Shown here one piece after another: positions 23,531-31,771 of a stretch of 49,510 bases of DNA. Position numbers and translations under genes: made by a program. Below the pieces are notes generated by a model that ran no database searches, was not told where the DNA came from, and was given only the letters and a program-made list of their open reading frames with translations. The DNA lies in assembly GCF_000971235.1 (NCBI RefSeq), contig NZ_BBMB01000006.1, forward strand, positions 65,876 through 115,385, written 5' to 3'. The stretch's first letter is position 1; the number at the start of each line of letters is the position of its first letter. This stretch comes from Demequina subtropica (lineage in GTDB: Bacteria; Actinomycetota; Actinomycetes; Actinomycetales; Demequinaceae).

Positions 23531-25768
23531 GTGACCGCTCCCTACCTTGACCCGACGCTCGCCACCGCCGAGCGCGTCGCCGACCTGCTGGGCCGCATGA
23601 CCCTGCCCGAGAAGGTCGGGCAGATGATCCAGATGCACACCTACGACGGCGTCCCGCATCTGATCGAGGAGATGCACGTCGGGTCGATCCTCCACGCCTC
23701 GCCCGAGCGCCTCGCGCTCGCGCACTCCCTCGTCGAGCAGACGCGCCTGCGCATCCCGCTGCTCATCGGCGAGGACTGCATCCACGGCCACTCGTTCTTC
23801 AAGGGCGCGGAGATCTACCCGACGCAGCTGGGCATGGCCGCGACCTTCGATCCCGACCTCCTGGAGCGCGTCGCACGCGCCACCGCGGTGGAGGTCGCGG
23901 CGACGGGCATCCACTGGACCTTCTCCCCCGTGCTGTGCATCGCGCGCGACCTCCGCTGGGGCCGCGTGTCCGAGACGTTCGGCGAGGACCCGTACCTGCT
24001 GGGCGAGCTGGGCGCCGCGATGGTCCGCGGCTACCAGGGCGACGGGCTGGGCGACCCCACCGCGATCCTCGCGACCGCCAAGCACTTCGCGGGCTACTCC
24101 GAGACCCAGGGCGGGCGCGACGCGTCCGAGGCCGACATCTCGCAGCGGAAGCTCCGCTCCTGGTACCTGCCGCCGTTCGAGCGCATGGCGCGGGCCGGCT
24201 GCGGCACCTTCATGCTCGGCTACCAGTCCACCGACGGCGTGCCGATCACCATCAACGAGTGGCTGCTGAAGGACGTCATGCGCGGCGAGTGGGGATACTC
24301 GGGCACGCTCATCACCGACTGGGACAACGTGGGCAACCTCGTGCGCGAGCAGCGGCTCTTCCCCGACTACGCGCAGGCCGCGGCGGCCGCGGTCAACGCG
24401 GGCAACGACATGATCATGACCACGCCGGCCTTCTTCCAGGGCGCTCAGGACGCCGTCGCGCAGGGGCTGCTCGAGGAGTCGCGCATCGACGAGGCGGTGT
24501 CGCGCATCCTCACCCTCAAGTTCGACCTGGGCCTGTTCGAGGACCCGCGCCTGCCCGACCCGGCGCTCCAGGCCGCCGTGGTCGCCCAGCCCGCGCATCG
24601 TGCCCTCAACCTCGAGGTCGCGCGCCGGTCGCTGGTGCTGCTCGAGAACGACGGCACGCTGCCGCTGCCGGCCGACCGACCGCTGCGCCTCGCGGTCGTG
24701 GGCCCCAACGCCGACGACGCGGACTGGATGCTCGGCGACTGGGCCGGCGCCTCCGGCCAGGCCGACTGGCTCATGGAGGGCCACCCGCGCGACATGATCA
24801 CCACCGTGCTCGACGGGCTGCGCGCGCTCGCGCCGTCCGGCTCCGAGGTGACGCACGCCCGGGGCGCCGAGATCATCACCACCGGTCCGGACCCCAAGGG
24901 CGCGTTCTTCCCCGACGGCCAGCCGCGCCCCCTCATCGCCTTCCCGGTCGAGCCCGACCCGGAGATGATCGCGGAGGCCGTGGCCGCCGCCGAGGGCGCC
25001 GATGCGGTGGTCGCGGTGCTGGGCGACCGCATCGAGCTCGTCGGCGAGGGCAAGTCGACCGCGACGCTCGAGCTCCTCGGCGGACAGGTCGCGCTGCTCG
25101 ACGCGCTCGTGGAGACCGGCACGCCGGTGATCCTCGTGGTGCTCGCGTCGAAGCCGCACGTGCTGCCGCGCTCGGCCGAGCGCGCCGCCGCCGTGATCTG
25201 GGCCGCGAACCCGGGCATGGCCGGCGGGACCGCGCTCGCCGAGCTCCTGCTCGGGCGCATCGAGCCCAGCGGCCGCCTGCCGATCTCGTGGCCGCGCCAC
25301 GTGGGCCAGCAGCCCACGTTCTACAACCAGATCGACGCGCAGCACGGCTACCGCTACGCGGACCTCACGCAGGAGCCGCGCTGGGTCTTCGGCGACGGGC
25401 TCTCGTACTCGAGCGTCGAGTACTCCGGCCTGCGCCTCGCGGCGTCCTCGCTGGGCCTCGGCGACACCGTCGAGGCGACGGTCACGGTCACCAACACCGG
25501 CGACCGCCCGGTGCTCGAGACCGTCCAGGCGTACGTCCGCGACGTCACCACCTCCGCGACCTGGGCCGACCGCGAGCTCAAGGGCCTCACGCAGGTGACC
25601 CTCGAGCCCGGCGCATCGGTCGAGGCGACCGTGCGCATCCCCGTCGCGGACTGCAGCATCGTGAACGCGCGCGGCGAGCGCGTGGTCGAGCCGGGCGCGT
25701 TCCAGGTGCTCGTGGGTCCCACCTCGCGCCTGGCGGACCTGCTGGTCGCGGACCTCTCGGTAGCGTGA
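23531..25768 (+). CDS. Glycoside hydrolase family 3 beta-glucosidase (BglX-like)
   Basis: A 745-residue GH3 enzyme without a signal peptide, so it is probably cytoplasmic. The N-terminal TIM-barrel has PLLIGEDCIHG, SPVLCIARDLRWGRVSETFG and AKHFAGYSE, with the nucleophile Asp in TLITDWDNVGNL (TDW rather than the usual SDW). The second alpha/beta domain follows (RRSLVLLENDGTLPL; AVIWAANPGMAGGTALAELL). A fibronectin-III-like C-terminal domain carries VTVTNTGDRPVLETVQAYV. The start is the GTG at 23531 with AAAGGA six bases upstream. An MFS gene follows after 4 bp, suggesting uptake and hydrolysis of one oligosaccharide. Confidence 0.95.
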   Translation: MTAPYLDPTLATAERVADLLGRMTLPEKVGQMIQMHTYDGVPHLIEEMHVGSILHASPERLALAHSLVEQTRLRIPLLIGEDCIHGHSFFKGAEIYPTQLGMAATFDPDLLERVARATAVEVAATGIHWTFSPVLCIARDLRWGRVSETFGEDPYLLGELGAAMVRGYQGDGLGDPTAILATAKHFAGYSETQGGRDASEADISQRKLRSWYLPPFERMARAGCGTFMLGYQSTDGVPITINEWLLKDVMRGEWGYSGTLITDWDNVGNLVREQRLFPDYAQAAAAAVNAGNDMIMTTPAFFQGAQDAVAQGLLEESRIDEAVSRILTLKFDLGLFEDPRLPDPALQAAVVAQPAHRALNLEVARRSLVLLENDGTLPLPADRPLRLAVVGPNADDADWMLGDWAGASGQADWLMEGHPRDMITTVLDGLRALAPSGSEVTHARGAEIITTGPDPKGAFFPDGQPRPLIAFPVEPDPEMIAEAVAAAEGADAVVAVLGDRIELVGEGKSTATLELLGGQVALLDALVETGTPVILVVLASKPHVLPRSAERAAAVIWAANPGMAGGTALAELLLGRIEPSGRLPISWPRHVGQQPTFYNQIDAQHGYRYADLTQEPRWVFGDGLSYSSVEYSGLRLAASSLGLGDTVEATVTVTNTGDRPVLETVQAYVRDVTTSATWADRELKGLTQVTLEPGASVEATVRIPVADCSIVNARGERVVEPGAFQVLVGPTSRLADLLVADLSVA

Positions 25769-25772
25769 GGCC

Positions 25773-27005
25773 ATGACCGTCCCCACGGGAGCGCCCCCCG
25801 TCGCACGGCACCTGCGCCGCGCACGCCTCGGCGTCTCGCTGATCTTCTTCACCAACGGCATCGTGCTGGGCGGGTTCGCGCCGCGCGTGCCGGAGATCAG
25901 GGCGGGGCTGGGCATCTCGTACGGGACGCTCGGGGTCGCGATGGCGATGTGGTCCGTGGGCGCGCTCGCGCTCGGGCTGCTCGCCGCCGCGATGATCCGC
26001 CGGTTCGGGTCGGGACGGGTCGCGACGGTCACGATGATGGTGAGCGCCGCCGCGATGCTCGCCGCGGGGCTCGCGCCAGGGGTGTGGATGTTCGCCATCG
26101 CCCTGTTCGTCGTCGGCGTGACCGATGCGTGGGTCGACGTCGCGCAGAACGCGCACGGCCTCGAGGTCCAGCGGCTCTACAAGCGCTCGATCCTCAACTC
26201 CTTCCACGCGCTGTGGTCCATCGGCGCGGTGACGGGCGGCCTCATCGGCGGCGCGTGCGCCGCGCTCGGCATCGGCGTCCCGTGGCAGTTCGCGGCGACG
26301 CTCGCCATCGTGATCGCGGCGAACCTCGCGGCGTCCCCGCTGCTGCTGCGGAAGGACGCACCCACCGAGTCCGAGGTCGACCACGCCGCCGGCGAGGCCG
26401 CGGTGCCGCAGCACACGCCGCTCCGCAGGATCCCGCTGCGCACCTGGGGCACCCTGCTCGCCCTCACCGTGATCGCGATCGGCGGCGGCTGGGCCGAGGA
26501 CGCCGCGTCCACGTGGTCCGCGTCCTACATGTCGGACGAGCTGCTCGCAGGCGCCGGGCTCGCCGCCTTCGCGTTCGTCGCGATGCAGGGATGCCAGTTC
26601 ATCGGGCGCCTCCTGGGCGACGGCATGGTCGACCGCTGGGGTCAGCGCGCCGTGGCCCGGTGGGGCGGCGCGCTCGTCGCGGTCGGCATGGGGCTCGCGC
26701 TCGCGTTCCCGTCGCCGTGGGGCACCATCCTGGGCTTCGGCGCGGCCGGCTTCGGCGTCGCGACGCTCATCCCGGGCGCGATGCACGCCGCCGACGAGCT
26801 CCCGGGCCTCCGTCCCGGCACCGGCCTCACCATCCTGTCGTGGCTCCTGCGCCTCGCCTTCCTCCTGTCCCCGCCCGTGGTCGGCTGGATCGCGGACCAG
26901 ACCTCGCTGCGCGCCGGCCTCACGCTGGTGCCGGTGTTCGGCGCGCTCATCGTCCTGCTCGCGGGATCGATGGCCACCCGCAAGGAGCCCGCCCCCGCGA
27001 ACTGA
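25773..27005 (+). CDS. MFS transporter, probably sugar-linked
   Basis: A 410-residue, 12-helix MFS protein resembling the YbjJ/FucP-like group, with NGIVLGGFAPRVPEIRAGLG near the N-terminus, NAHGLEVQRLYKRSILNSFH, and IGGGWAEDAASTWSASYM in the second half. The start is 4 bp after the GH3 stop, so the two genes share a transcript. Import of the GH3 substrate is the natural guess, but exporters exist in the same family. A hairpin at 27007-27028 follows. Confidence 0.85.
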   Translation: MTVPTGAPPVARHLRRARLGVSLIFFTNGIVLGGFAPRVPEIRAGLGISYGTLGVAMAMWSVGALALGLLAAAMIRRFGSGRVATVTMMVSAAAMLAAGLAPGVWMFAIALFVVGVTDAWVDVAQNAHGLEVQRLYKRSILNSFHALWSIGAVTGGLIGGACAALGIGVPWQFAATLAIVIAANLAASPLLLRKDAPTESEVDHAAGEAAVPQHTPLRRIPLRTWGTLLALTVIAIGGGWAEDAASTWSASYMSDELLAGAGLAAFAFVAMQGCQFIGRLLGDGMVDRWGQRAVARWGGALVAVGMGLALAFPSPWGTILGFGAAGFGVATLIPGAMHAADELPGLRPGTGLTILSWLLRLAFLLSPPVVGWIADQTSLRAGLTLVPVFGALIVLLAGSMATRKEPAPAN

Positions 27006-27006
27006 T

Positions 27007-27028
27007 CCGACCCCCGAACCCGGGTCGG
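27007..27028 (+). terminator. Hairpin after the GH3-MFS operon
   Basis: CCGACCC (27007-27013) pairs with GGGTCGG (27022-27028) across an 8-nt loop, beginning right after the MFS stop. There is no U tract, but many high-GC terminators lack one. Confidence 0.5.
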
Positions 27029-27084
27029 GACGCTCAGCCCTCCTCATGGCGCTCCCACCGGGCCTCGCGGGACACTGAGTCCTC

Positions 27085-27843
27085 ATGGACCACGTCAAGG
27101 CGAGCCCCGCCGCCCCGCCAGGCTTCTTCGAGGCCGAGGCGGCCGGGCTGCGCTGGCTCGCGGAGGCCGGCGGCGCCCGGATCGCCGCGGTGCGTGACGT
27201 GAGGCCGGGCCGCATCGTCCTCGAGCGGGTCGAGCGCGCGACCCCGACCCCGGCCGCCGCACGTGCCTTCGGTCGCGGCCTGGCCCGCACCCACGCGGCG
27301 GGGGCGCCGGCCTTCGGCGCGGGGCCCGAAGGCTGGGACGGTCCGCTGTTCATCGGCAGCCGCGAGATGCCGGCCACCACCCACCCACGTTGGGGCGCCT
27401 TCTACGCCGAGGCGCGCGTGCGCCCCTTCCTGGACCCCGCGCTCGCCGCCGGCTTCCTGCGCGAGGAGGAGGCCCGCATCGTGCACCAGGCCTGCGACCT
27501 CATCGCGAGCGGCCCCTTCGACGACGGCGCCCGGCCTGCCCGGATCCACGGCGACCTGTGGGCCGGCAACGTCCTCTTCTCCCCCGCCGGCGTGGTGCTG
27601 ATCGACCCCGCCGCGCACGGCGGCCACGCCGAGACCGACCTCGCGATGCTCGCGCTCTTCGGGCTGCCGTTCCTGGACGATGCGCTGGCGGGCTACCAGG
27701 ACGCGGCGCCTCTCGCGCCGGGCTGGCGGGCGCGGCTCCCGCTGCACCAGCTCCACCCGCTCGCCGTCCATGCCGCGGGGCACGGGCGCGGCTACGGGGT
27801 CGCGCTAGCCGAGGCCGCAGCGGCTGTGATGCGGCTCGCCTAG
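27085..27843 (+). CDS. Fructosamine kinase-family protein
   Basis: A 252-residue protein with the APH/fructosamine-kinase fold: LARTHAAGAPAFGAG (substrate side), the catalytic loop RIHGDLWAGNVLFS and the Mg-binding VVLIDPAAHGGHAETDLAML. FN3K-family enzymes phosphorylate ketoamines on glycated proteins or sugar-amine adducts. The stop TAG shares the tetranucleotide CTAG (27840-27843) with the stop of the convergent metallo-hydrolase. The protein is a little shorter than the roughly 290 residues usual in the family. Confidence 0.85.
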   Translation: MDHVKASPAAPPGFFEAEAAGLRWLAEAGGARIAAVRDVRPGRIVLERVERATPTPAAARAFGRGLARTHAAGAPAFGAGPEGWDGPLFIGSREMPATTHPRWGAFYAEARVRPFLDPALAAGFLREEEARIVHQACDLIASGPFDDGARPARIHGDLWAGNVLFSPAGVVLIDPAAHGGHAETDLAMLALFGLPFLDDALAGYQDAAPLAPGWRARLPLHQLHPLAVHAAGHGRGYGVALAEAAAAVMRLA

Positions 27844-28484
27844 AGCTCCACCGTCTCCCCTGGCGCCACGTGCTCCACATCGACCGGCACCAGCGGGCCG
27901 GCGCTGAGGAACCTCGTCGCGGAGGCGATCCCGATCTCCGAGAGCATCGCGTCGTGGATCTGGACCGCCCGCGCGGGCGCGACCGCGCGCACGAAGTCGG
28001 CGGCCTCGCCGAGCTTGGCCCACGGCCCGCTGACGGGAACCAGCAGGACCTCGACCTCCACCCCCGGCGCCTCGTACGAGTCGCCCGGATGGAAGACCCG
28101 CCCGCCCACCAGGTACCCGACGTTGACGAAGCGCGGCAGGTCCGGATGGATGACGGCGTGCAGGCCGCCGTTGACCGCCACCGACAGCCCTCCGGCCTCG
28201 AACGCGTCGCCCGGCGCGACCACCGTCACCTGCCCCGGGAAGCGCTCGACCCACTCGCCGACCACCGCCGCAGGCCCCCACACGCGCAGCGCCGGCCGCG
28301 CCTCGAGGTCGGCGAGGATCGCCTCGGCGTGGACGTGGTCGGGGTGCTCGTGCGTGAGGAGCACCGCGGACGTGGCAGCCAGGAGCGCCGCGGCGTCGGG
28401 AGCGTAGACGCCCGGATCGATCAGCAGGTGACCCTCGTCGGTGGAGATCGCGACGCAGGCATGGGCGTGCTTGGTGACGAGCAT
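27840..28484 (-). CDS. Metallo-beta-lactamase-fold hydrolase
   Basis: A 214-residue protein from the ATG at 28484. The zinc signature LLTHEHPDHVHAE gives HxHxDH at residues 45-50, and downstream metal-site candidates are GLHAVIHPD and VFHPGDSY. It looks like the UlaG/YtnP-type L-ascorbate-lactonase-like group of MBL hydrolases; the substrate is unknown. It is convergent with the fructosamine kinase gene and divergent from the LLM operon. Confidence 0.87.
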   Translation of the reverse strand: MLVTKHAHACVAISTDEGHLLIDPGVYAPDAAALLAATSAVLLTHEHPDHVHAEAILADLEARPALRVWGPAAVVGEWVERFPGQVTVVAPGDAFEAGGLSVAVNGGLHAVIHPDLPRFVNVGYLVGGRVFHPGDSYEAPGVEVEVLLVPVSGPWAKLGEAADFVRAVAPARAVQIHDAMLSEIGIASATRFLSAGPLVPVDVEHVAPGETVEL

Positions 28485-28609
28485 GGCCCCATCACAGCAC
28501 AGCGCGAGCGGAGGTGAGCGTCCCGCGTGAAGGGGTTTCGGAGGATCGCGGAGTGCTGAGCGTCCCGACTCCAGGGGCGGCGGGAATGAAACACCGGCGC
28601 GCGCGTTAG

Positions 28610-28629
28610 TTACATGCGTACGCATATAA
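28610..28629 (+). promoter_or_regulatory. Promoter/operator of the LLM-MarR-FMN reductase operon
   Basis: TTAcATGCGTACGCATaTAA is a near-perfect 20-bp inverted repeat with a perfect 12-bp core (28614-28625). It overlaps a consensus -10 box TATAAT at 28625-28630. A repressor bound here would block RNA polymerase. The MarR protein of the same operon is the natural candidate. The ribosome site AGGAGG stands before the LLM ATG at 28699. Confidence 0.75.
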
Positions 28630-28698
28630 TCGGCGGCAGCGACCGGGAGCACCGCACCCGGCACGAGCAGCCCTCGAGTCCCCCGCAGGAGGCACACC

Positions 28699-29886
28699 AT
28701 GCAGTTCGGCATCATGTCCGTCTCGGACATCACCCGCGACCCGGTCTCGGGCCACACACCCTCCGAGGCGGAGCGCATCGAGAACATCGTCAAGATCGCC
28801 GTCCACGCGGAGGAGGTGGGCCTCGACGTCTTCGCGATCGGCGAGCACCACAACCCGCCGTTCTTCAGCTCGTCCCCGACCACGCTCCTGGCACATATCG
28901 CGGCGCTCACGAAGACGCTCACCGTGACCACGAGCACCACGCTCATCACCACCAACGACCCGGTGCGCCTGGCCGAGGAGTACGCGATGCTCCAGCACCT
29001 CGCCAAGGGCCGCATGGACCTCATGCTGGGCCGCGGCAACACCGCGCCGGTGTACCCGTGGTTCGGTCAGGACATCCGCCAGGGGCTGCCCTTGGCGCTC
29101 GAGAACTACAACCTGCTCCACCGCCTGTGGCGCGAGGACGTGGTCGACTGGGAGGGCCAGTTCCGCACCCCGCTGCAGGGCTTCACCTCGACCCCGCGCC
29201 CGCTCGACGACGTCCCGCCGTTCGTGTGGCACGGCTCGATCCGCACCCCCGAGATCGCCGAGCAGGCCGCGTTCTACGGCAACGGCTACTTCGCGAACAA
29301 CATCTTCTGGCCCAAGGAGCACTACAAGCGCCTCATCACGTTCTACCGCCAGCGCTTCGAGCACTACGGCCACGGCACGCGCAAGCAGGCCGTCGTCGGG
29401 CTCGGCGGCCAGGCCTTCATCGCGAAGAACAGCCAGGAGGCGCACGACCAGTTCCGCCCGTACTTCGACGAGGCACCCGTGTACGGCAACGGCCCGCGCA
29501 TGGAGGACTTCGAGGAGATGACGCCGCTCAGCGTCGGCTCCCCGCAGGAGGTCATCGACAAGACCCTCACCTTCCGCGACGCCTTCGGCGACTACCAGCG
29601 CCAGCTGTTCCTCATCGACCACGCCGGCCTTCCCGTCGACATGGTGCTGAAGCAGCTCGACCTGCTCGGCGAGCACGTGGTGCCGGTCCTGCGCGAGGAG
29701 CTGGAGTCGCGCCGCGACCCCGAGGCGCCGGCGAACCCGCCGTCGCACGCCGACCTGGTCAAGGCCAAGTACGGCGACGCCGCCCCGCGCCAGCCGCGCC
29801 CCAACGCCAACCGCGGCGACAACGTCACGGGCGGCTCCCCGTACCAGGACTCGGAGTCGGCGGTCGACTCCTACCCGACCCTCTAG
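28699..29886 (+). CDS. LLM-class FMN-dependent monooxygenase, CE1758 family
   Basis: A 395-residue luciferase-like monooxygenase. The N-terminus MQFGIMSVSDI and the segment GLDVFAIGEHHNPPFFSSSP are typical, with LMLGRGNTAPVYPWFGQD and YGNGYFANNIFWP further on. The last 45 residues (Pro/Asn/Asp-rich) look disordered, a feature I associate with this actinobacterial family. It should oxidise an organic substrate with O2 and FMNH2 supplied by the FMN reductase two genes downstream. The MarR gene starts 8 bp after its stop. The substrate is unknown. Confidence 0.9.
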   Translation: MQFGIMSVSDITRDPVSGHTPSEAERIENIVKIAVHAEEVGLDVFAIGEHHNPPFFSSSPTTLLAHIAALTKTLTVTTSTTLITTNDPVRLAEEYAMLQHLAKGRMDLMLGRGNTAPVYPWFGQDIRQGLPLALENYNLLHRLWREDVVDWEGQFRTPLQGFTSTPRPLDDVPPFVWHGSIRTPEIAEQAAFYGNGYFANNIFWPKEHYKRLITFYRQRFEHYGHGTRKQAVVGLGGQAFIAKNSQEAHDQFRPYFDEAPVYGNGPRMEDFEEMTPLSVGSPQEVIDKTLTFRDAFGDYQRQLFLIDHAGLPVDMVLKQLDLLGEHVVPVLREELESRRDPEAPANPPSHADLVKAKYGDAAPRQPRPNANRGDNVTGGSPYQDSESAVDSYPTL

Positions 29887-29894
29887 GAGGGACG

Positions 29895-30356
29895 ATGGAC
29901 ACCCGCACACGCGGCCGCACGCGCCTCGCGAACGATGCGTGGGAGGCCGCCCTGGGCGCGCACGGCGCCCTCATGCGCGGCTTCTCGGCGGAGGACGTCT
30001 GGCACGGCCTCACGATGCGCGAGTACGACGTCCTCTACACGCTGTCCAAGTGCGACTCGCCGCAGCGGCTCGGCGACCTCGGCGGCCACGTGCTGCTGAG
30101 CCAGCCGGGCCTGTCGCGGCTGGTCGACCGCCTGGTCGAGCGCGGGCTCGTGGCACGATGCGCGGATCCCCGCGATGCGCGCGCGGCGAACCTCACGCTC
30201 ACCGACGAGGGCCGCTCGCTCCAGCGGCGCGTCGGCCGGGCGCACGGCGCCTCCGTGGCGGCCGCGATGACGGCCCGCCTCACCGACGAGGAGCTCGCGC
30301 TCCTCGAATCCCTCTCCCTCAAGCTCGCGACCGACCCCGAAGGGGATCCGACATGA
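29895..30356 (+). CDS. MarR-family transcriptional regulator
   Basis: A 153-residue protein with a MarR winged helix: LTMREYDVLYTLSK, LGDLGGHVLLSQPGLSRLVD (recognition helix) and RLVERGLVARCADPRDARAA for the wing. GGAGG lies four bases before the ATG at 29895. It stands between the monooxygenase and its reductase and overlaps the latter by 4 bp. It probably represses the operon through the palindrome at 28610-28629, released by an aromatic or oxidised ligand. Confidence 0.92.
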   Translation: MDTRTRGRTRLANDAWEAALGAHGALMRGFSAEDVWHGLTMREYDVLYTLSKCDSPQRLGDLGGHVLLSQPGLSRLVDRLVERGLVARCADPRDARAANLTLTDEGRSLQRRVGRAHGASVAAAMTARLTDEELALLESLSLKLATDPEGDPT

Positions 30357-31057
30357 CCGACTTCCGCCTCGTGGTGGTGAGCGCCGGCGTCTCCGACCCG
30401 TCCTCGACCCGCCTCCTCGCCGACCGCGCCACGCAGCGCGTCACCGCGCTCGCCAAGGAGCGCGGCCACACCGTCACCGTCACCACGGTGGACCTGCGCG
30501 AGCTCCTCCCCGAGCTCCCCGCCGCGCTCTCGAGCCAGCTCCTGGGCCCCCGGTTCACGCGCGCCGTCGACGCGCTCGGCGCCGCCGACGCGATCGTGGC
30601 CGCCGCGCCGGTGTACAAGGCCAGCGCGTCGGGGCTGTTCACCAGCTTCTTCCAGGTGCTCGACAACGACCTGCTGATCGGCAAGCCGGTCATCCTGGCG
30701 GCGACCGCCGGCACCGCTCGCCACGCGCTCGTGGTCGACGAGGAGATGCGCGCGCTGTTCGCCTACCTCCGCGCCCTGCCCGTCCCGACCAGCCTGTTCG
30801 CCTCGACCGAGGACTGGACGGACACCGGCTTCGGGACCCGCATCGACCGCGCCGCGCGCGAGCTGGTGCTCCTCATGGAGTCCGGTTTCGCCCGGGCCGT
30901 GCGGGACGATGCGTGGGGCGCGTACCAGCACAGCTACGGCTCGGCGGGCGGCACCGAGCTCGACATCGACCTGAACTCGGACCTCATGCGGCTCGCGACG
31001 GGCGGCACGCTGCGCCCGAGCACCGACGAGGACCCGTTCGACCCGCGCAAGGGCTAG
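30353..31057 (+). CDS. LLM-partnered FMN reductase, CE1759 family
   Basis: A 234-residue flavodoxin-like NADPH-dependent FMN reductase. VVVSAGVSDPSSTRLLADR binds the flavin phosphate, and AAPVYKASASGLFTSFFQVL is the usual flavin/NADPH loop. The acidic C-terminal tail ends STDEDPFDPRKG. It should supply reduced FMN to the monooxygenase encoded at 28699-29886; such pairs are conserved in actinobacteria. It is coupled to the MarR gene by an ATGA overlap. Confidence 0.92.
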   Translation: MTDFRLVVVSAGVSDPSSTRLLADRATQRVTALAKERGHTVTVTTVDLRELLPELPAALSSQLLGPRFTRAVDALGAADAIVAAAPVYKASASGLFTSFFQVLDNDLLIGKPVILAATAGTARHALVVDEEMRALFAYLRALPVPTSLFASTEDWTDTGFGTRIDRAARELVLLMESGFARAVRDDAWGAYQHSYGSAGGTELDIDLNSDLMRLATGGTLRPSTDEDPFDPRKG

Positions 31058-31103
31058 ACCCTCTCCCCTGGCAGACCGGCGCCTCACGAAGCAGGATGGA
31101 GAC

Positions 31104-31478
31104 ATGCCTCTTCACGAGCTGCCGGGGATGCCCGAGCACATGGTCGGGTTCCGCGCGACGGGACTGGTGAGCGCCGAGGACTACCGCGCCGTCTTCGACC
31201 CCGCGCTCGAGCGAGCCATCGCGACGGGCACCCCCGTCAACGTGGTCTACGTCCTCGGCCACGACTTCGACAGGTACTCCGCGGGCGCGCTCTGGGAGGA
31301 CCTCCGGCTCGAGGCGCAGCCCCATGACTCGTGGGGCCGTCTCGCGCTGGTCACCGACCACGGGGTGCTCGCCGAGGTGGTCCACCTGCTGTCCTTCCTG
31401 CTGCCCGGCCATGTGCGGATCTTCCCCACCTCGGAGGAGCGCGAGGCGGTCGCCTGGGCGAGCGGCGCCACCGCGTGA
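31104..31478 (+). CDS. SpoIIAA-like (STAS-related) protein
   Basis: A 124-residue protein of the SpoIIAA-like family (VGFRATGLVSAEDYRAVFDP, VNVVYVLGHDFDRYSAGALW, HVRIFPTSEEREAVAWA). The fold is a small alpha/beta STAS-like domain; no anti-anti-sigma phosphoserine is evident. Function is unknown. Its stop overlaps the GTG of the acetyltransferase-like gene by 4 bp, starting a three-gene coupled set with pirin. Confidence 0.75.
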   Translation: MPLHELPGMPEHMVGFRATGLVSAEDYRAVFDPALERAIATGTPVNVVYVLGHDFDRYSAGALWEDLRLEAQPHDSWGRLALVTDHGVLAEVVHLLSFLLPGHVRIFPTSEEREAVAWASGATA

Positions 31479-31771
31479 ACGACGTCGACGTGGTCCGGGT
31501 CGAGGACCGCGCCCGCTACGAGCTCCTGATCGACGGCGCCCTCGCGGGGGTCGCCGAGTTCAGGCTGCGCTCGGGCCGCATCGTCTTCACGCACACTGAG
31601 ATCGCCGGCGCGTACGAGGGCCAGGGCCTCGGCACGACGCTCGCTCGCGAGGCCCTGGCCGATGCCGCCGCCCGCGGCGAGGTCATCGTGCCGGTGTGCC
31701 CGTTCATCGGGGCGTACCTGCGCCGGCACACCGTCCCGGGAGCCAGCGTGGACTGGCCGGAGAGCGCGTGA
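31475..31771 (+). CDS. GNAT-like N-acetyltransferase (YidJ/COG2388-type, short)
   Basis: A 98-residue protein with the short GNAT pattern: YELLIDGALAGVAEFRL, IVFTHTEIAGAYEGQGLGTT (acetyl-CoA loop), then LAREALADAAARGEVIVPVC and PFIGAYLRRH. These small acetyltransferases have unknown substrates. It starts at the GTG 31475 overlapping the previous stop, and its own stop overlaps the pirin GTG. It is too short for full-length GNATs but normal for this group. Confidence 0.83.
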   Translation: MNDVDVVRVEDRARYELLIDGALAGVAEFRLRSGRIVFTHTEIAGAYEGQGLGTTLAREALADAAARGEVIVPVCPFIGAYLRRHTVPGASVDWPESA

